Assembly (NCBI GenBank): GCA_027622355.1
Contig: JAQBZT010000154.1
Span: forward strand, 1 to 7,338
Direction of reading: 5' to 3'
DNA: 7,338 nucleotides
Source of the DNA: a bacterium
GTDB lineage: Bacteria; UBA8248
Positions 4,565 to 7,338 of this stretch are shown piece by piece. A program made the position numbers and the translations under genes. A model generated the notes under the pieces. That model saw only the letters and a program-made list of their open reading frames with translations, did no database searches and had not been told where the DNA came from. How positions within the stretch are numbered: position 1 is the first letter of the stretch; the number at the start of each line of letters is the position of its first letter.

Positions 4565-6271
4565 ATGGCCCGCACGGGTTCCGAGGCGTTGATGGACGCC
4601 CTCAAGGAAAATGGGACGGAGTTTCTCTTCGGCATCCCGGGCACGCTGACCCTCCCTGTGTATGACGCGCTGATAGATGCCCCCGAGATTCAGCCCGTCA
4701 TCCATCGCCACGAACAGGGCGCCGGCTTCGCGGCGGACGGCTACGCCAAGGTGTCCGGGCGGCCGGGCGTGGTCTTCACGGTGCCGGGCCCGGGCGGGAC
4801 GAACATCGCCACCGCCCTTCAGTCCGCCCATGAGGATTCGGTCCCCCTCGTCGCAGTGACCGCCGCCCTCGCGGATTCCATGCGGAACCGCAGCGCAATC
4901 CACGATGTGGACATGGAAAACGCCCTGCGCCCCTTCGTGAAACAGGTCATCGTCCCGTCCACCGTCGCCGAGATCGGCCCCGCCGTGGCGGCGGCGTTCG
5001 CCTGGGCACAGGCCGGCCGGCCGGGCCCGGTGCAGGTGGTACTGAAGGCGGATCTTTTCAAGGCCCAGGAAGAGAAGACCCTCAGCCGCCCCGCGTTTCC
5101 GCTCCCGGCGCCGCCCACTGCCCCCGACGCGGGCTTGCTCGATCAAGCCGCCGCGCTGCTCCGCGATGCGAAGCGGCCGGTCATCTATGCGGGTTTCGGG
5201 GTAAACGCGGCGGGCTGCGCGCGTGAGCTCTATCAGCTGGCCGCCAAGCTGGGTGCCCCGGTCGTGACCTCCATCAAGGGAAGGGGGATACTCTCGGACA
5301 CGGACCCCCTTTGTTTCGGGGTGGCGACCAACGCGGGTTGCGAAGAGATGCTCCGCGAGGCGGACGCCTGTCTCGCGGTCGGGACGGGTTTTGGTCAATT
5401 CTCGACGCTCTACTTCAAGATCCCGATCCCGGAGAACTTGATCCAGATTGACATCGATTCCCAGCGCGTGAGCCGGAACTACCCCGCCAAGATCGGCATT
5501 GTGGCCGACGCCAAGGCCGCTCTTGAGGGGCTGCTCAAGCGCTTCGAGGAGATGGACGATCAGGCTCCCGGGGAGGGGCATTTCCGTGTCCGCGCCGGCA
5601 AGGCCCTTTACGCCGAGCGGCTCGAGGCGTTTCTCGATCGGCCACAGAAGCCGCCCTTCCACGGCCTGTTCGTCATGCACACCCTTCGGGAGCTTCTCCC
5701 CCCGGATACGATTTTTATCTCGGATTCCTCGGCCACCCAAAGCTGGTTTTCCGAGCAGGCCTTCGAGATTTACCAGCCCCGCAGCGTTCTGCTCTCGGCG
5801 GCCTACCAGTCCATGGGCTATGCCGTCGGGGCGAGCATCGGGGCCAAGCTCGGCGCCCCCGAGCGCCCGGTCTGCGTCGTGGTCGGGGACGGGAGCTTCA
5901 CGATGGTCTGCGGCGAGATCGCGACCGCCATCTCGATGCAGCTCTCCATCATCTACCTCATTTTCGACGACGGGGAGTTCAACGCCCTGCGCCATTCACA
6001 AAAGCATGTTTTCGGGGGACGCTACATCGGAACCTCGCTGAACAATCCCGACTTCGTCCAACTCGCGGAGGCCTTCGGCGCGCGGGGACACCGCCCCGCC
6101 TCGGCCGAGACGCTGCGCGAGGCCATCTCCGCGGCCCACAAGGCGGGCGGGGTGCAGGTGATCGACTGCCCGATCGACCGGGACGTGCTCTCATCAAGGT
6201 GGGAGCGATCCGTGAAAGGGTTCCAGCGCGGAGTTCAGGACGCCGCGCCCGATGCCGCCGGAAAAAGCTAG
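4565..6271 (+). CDS. Acetolactate synthase-like thiamine-diphosphate-dependent enzyme
   Basis: This 568-residue enzyme has the three domains of the pyruvate-decarboxylase/acetolactate-synthase superfamily. The N-terminal pyrimidine-binding domain (about 1-165) carries GIPGT, the activating glutamate E50 in HRHEQGAGFAADGYA, and VPGPGGTN (73-80). The central domain (about 188-325) carries KRPVIYAGFG and KGRGILSDTDPL. The C-terminal pyrophosphate-binding domain (about 366-545) carries GDGSF (441-445). The metal-binding end of the ThDP motif, 24 residues after GDG, reads FDDG (467-470) instead of the usual NN or ND. The GQHQMW segment typical of true biosynthetic acetolactate synthase is replaced by SSATQSW (388-394), and no ilvN partner is adjacent. 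The substrate is therefore open: acetolactate synthase, another 2-oxo acid decarboxylase or an acetyltransferase-type relative are all possible. The start is set by AAGGAG and a promoter just upstream. The stop is shared, in a CTAG palindrome, with the convergent gene. Confidence 0.88.
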   Translation: MARTGSEALMDALKENGTEFLFGIPGTLTLPVYDALIDAPEIQPVIHRHEQGAGFAADGYAKVSGRPGVVFTVPGPGGTNIATALQSAHEDSVPLVAVTAALADSMRNRSAIHDVDMENALRPFVKQVIVPSTVAEIGPAVAAAFAWAQAGRPGPVQVVLKADLFKAQEEKTLSRPAFPLPAPPTAPDAGLLDQAAALLRDAKRPVIYAGFGVNAAGCARELYQLAAKLGAPVVTSIKGRGILSDTDPLCFGVATNAGCEEMLREADACLAVGTGFGQFSTLYFKIPIPENLIQIDIDSQRVSRNYPAKIGIVADAKAALEGLLKRFEEMDDQAPGEGHFRVRAGKALYAERLEAFLDRPQKPPFHGLFVMHTLRELLPPDTIFISDSSATQSWFSEQAFEIYQPRSVLLSAAYQSMGYAVGASIGAKLGAPERPVCVVVGDGSFTMVCGEIATAISMQLSIIYLIFDDGEFNALRHSQKHVFGGRYIGTSLNNPDFVQLAEAFGARGHRPASAETLREAISAAHKAGGVQVIDCPIDRDVLSSRWERSVKGFQRGVQDAAPDAAGKS

Positions 6272-6840
6272 GGTTTTTTGGCAGGGTCCGCGAGGCGGAT
6301 GGAGATGCGCGCGCCGGCCGGCCGCGCGGCGGCCGAGTGCACGAGAAGAATGTAGCTTTTTCCGCCGTGAGAGAATTTCCAGGCCTCTCCCGGCGCGATT
6401 CGTTTGCTCCGGTTGATCTCCTTGGTGCCCGAAATTTCCGCCAGACGGATGAGAACCCGGCCGCTCTCCACGCGGGCCACGGTCGCGAAAAGGCGGCCGG
6501 GCGATATCTCGACGGCCTTGGCGAGGGGGAAGAGGCGCTCCTTCACGATGAGGGCGGGCGGGGCCTGGGCCGCAGCCCTTTTTTTCTCCGCCGCCCGGAT
6601 TTTTTTCTGCAGCGCCGCAATCTGGCCTCCCAGCCGCGCCTGCTCGCGCGCGAGTTCTTCCGCATATTTTTTCAGGATCTGGAGATTTTGGCGGGCGATC
6701 TGAAGGCGGGCCTCGCTCTGCTCCTTCAGGCGGACGAGGGCATACCCCCCTATCGTTGCGGCCAGCAGGAAAGCGCCCGCCGCCCAATAGATAAGCGTGC
6801 GGCGGGAGTAAAAGACCGTTGGAGCCAGGGCGCGTTTCAT
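6268..6840 (-). CDS. Single-pass membrane protein with periplasmic coiled coil, unknown function
   Basis: The 190-residue product starts with a basic cytoplasmic stub (1-15, including RR at 13-14). One membrane segment (about 16-36, LIYWAAGAFLLAATIGGYAL) follows, then a long charged helix with heptad-like spacing (about 38-92, QNLQILKKYAEELAREQARL region). A likely beta-rich domain at about 97-186 contains VARVESGRVLIRLAEI, APGEAWKFSHGGKSYILLVHSA and ARISIRLAD. This architecture resembles inner-membrane scaffold proteins such as PilN or MreC in outline only, and I do not recognise the family. The ATG overlaps the TGA of the upstream ComEC-like gene (ATGA), with GAGG a few bases before it, so the two are translationally coupled and may work together. 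It ends on a TAG within a CTAG palindrome that also stops the convergent ThDP enzyme gene. No signal-peptidase site is evident. Confidence 0.75.
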   Translation of the reverse strand: MKRALAPTVFYSRRTLIYWAAGAFLLAATIGGYALVRLKEQSEARLQIARQNLQILKKYAEELAREQARLGGQIAALQKKIRAAEKKRAAAQAPPALIVKERLFPLAKAVEISPGRLFATVARVESGRVLIRLAEISGTKEINRSKRIAPGEAWKFSHGGKSYILLVHSAAARPAGARISIRLADPAKKP

Positions 6841-7338
6841 CGGACCTCAGAGGGAAGAGTATCCGCGCGGCGAAGCGGCGGCCTCCCGGCCGTGGGAAGA
6901 AGGGCGCGCCATCTGCCGGGCCGCACTTCCGGCCATGGCCGGCGCTGGGCGTAGCGGAAGGCCTCCCAGCGGCCCTCCCGCATCACGATGCGCGCCATCC
7001 CGCCCCGCTCGGTACGGTAGAAGCCCAGTGCCCGCTGGCGCGCCCGGATGCGGCGCCACTGATCCAGCGGAAGCCATTTTACCGGACCAGGGGCGGCCAC
7101 CACCAGCTTGGGCTTCATCCGCGCGAGCCATTTGAGCGTATTCTCATCGTGCAGCCACCGCTCGGGGAGCCGCACGAGATCGAAGCGGCCCTGTGGCAGT
7201 CCGGCGGGGGAGACTTCGCGGTTCTCTCCGATGCTCAGCCACCACCTCCCTTGCGGGTAGCGGACCTCGAGGCCCAGCGCGCGCCTTCCCCAGCGGCGGA
7301 GGATCAGGCGCACGCCGTCTGTCGAGGAAATTTCCCGG
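6837..7338 (-). CDS. ComEC/Rec2-like metallo-beta-lactamase-fold C-terminal region (N-terminus cut by window edge)
   Basis: The frame is open from the right edge; 166 residues are visible. A GTG at 7313 is probably internal, because the frame continues upstream as REISSTDG. The order of elements follows the C-terminal domain of ComEC: SSTDGVRLILRRWGRRAL corresponds to the NxxSLVLRLxYG strand pair. FDLVRLP then corresponds to DVLKVPHHGS, WLARMKPKLVVAAPG to LxxVxPxxAVISxG, and RARQRALGFYRTERGGMARI to the LxxxGxxxYRTDxxGAI end. ComEC is the inner-membrane DNA uptake channel, whose C-terminal domain is a proposed nuclease. Here the HHGS metal-binding stretch reads PERWLHDE and the GD of the LLTGD turn is absent, so this domain is probably not a metal-dependent nuclease. 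The membrane channel part would lie beyond the window. The family call rests on pattern comparison by eye. Its TGA overlaps the start of the coiled-coil gene. Confidence 0.58.
   Translation of the reverse strand, partial: REISSTDGVRLILRRWGRRALGLEVRYPQGRWWLSIGENREVSPAGLPQGRFDLVRLPERWLHDENTLKWLARMKPKLVVAAPGPVKWLPLDQWRRIRARQRALGFYRTERGGMARIVMREGRWEAFRYAQRRPWPEVRPGRWRALLPTAGRPPLRRADTLPSEVR

Noticed and set aside
4454..5995. A 513-codon open frame on the minus strand, antisense to the ThDP enzyme
   Set aside because: The composition is dominated by Arg, Gly and His without domains or motifs, and the plus-strand gene has promoter, ribosome-binding site and full family motifs.
6257..6282. Possible hairpin at the convergent stop, GCCGGAAAA against TTTTTTGGC, as a terminator
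   Set aside because: The stem has only three GC pairs plus two G-U pairs on the plus strand, becomes mismatched on the minus strand, and has no U-tract after it.

Overview
This 7.3 kb window is GC-rich, tightly packed bacterial chromosome. It holds nine protein genes, two of them cut by the window ends. The GC-rich third codon positions, GTG starts, a bacterial-type histidyl-tRNA synthetase, an FxsA-type membrane protein and a ComEC-like fragment suggest a free-living, probably Gram-negative environmental bacterium. I cannot assign a phylum from the sequence alone. I see no rRNA, tRNA, CRISPR array, insertion sequence, integrase or phage gene, and no abrupt change in composition. The region reads as ordinary core and accessory metabolism, not as an island.

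Left end (1-838, minus strand): a small double-CXXC zinc-ribbon protein lies 39 bases upstream of a CGNR-type zinc-finger protein that runs off the left edge. The two probably form one transcript. Positions 839-1016 form a divergent intergenic region. To its right on the plus strand are an fxsA-like gene and a tandem GNAT acetyltransferase whose start lies inside the end of fxsA, which suggests translational coupling.

Centre (2320-4426, minus strand): a class III type sirtuin (NAD-dependent protein deacylase) is followed 73 bases downstream by hisS. The 3' end of hisS overlaps the 3' end of the GNAT gene by 27 bases, tail to tail. A 138-base divergent region (4427-4564) separates the sirtuin from an acetolactate synthase-like thiamine-diphosphate enzyme on the plus strand. 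This region has a recognisable promoter toward the ThDP enzyme, a perfect 8-base inverted repeat near the likely sirtuin promoter, and three copies of the heptamer GGATGCG.

Right end (6268-7338, minus strand): the C-terminal part of a ComEC/Rec2-like metallo-beta-lactamase-fold protein, with its metal-binding motif apparently lost, overlaps by an ATGA junction a membrane-anchored coiled-coil protein of unknown function. That protein ends tail to tail with the ThDP enzyme, and the palindrome CTAG supplies the stop codon on both strands.

I found no convincing new multi-gene system. The points most worth checking are the Asp-Asp replacement in the ThDP cofactor motif, the degenerate ComEC-like domain with its coupled coiled-coil partner, and the repeat-bearing sirtuin/ThDP-enzyme intergenic region.
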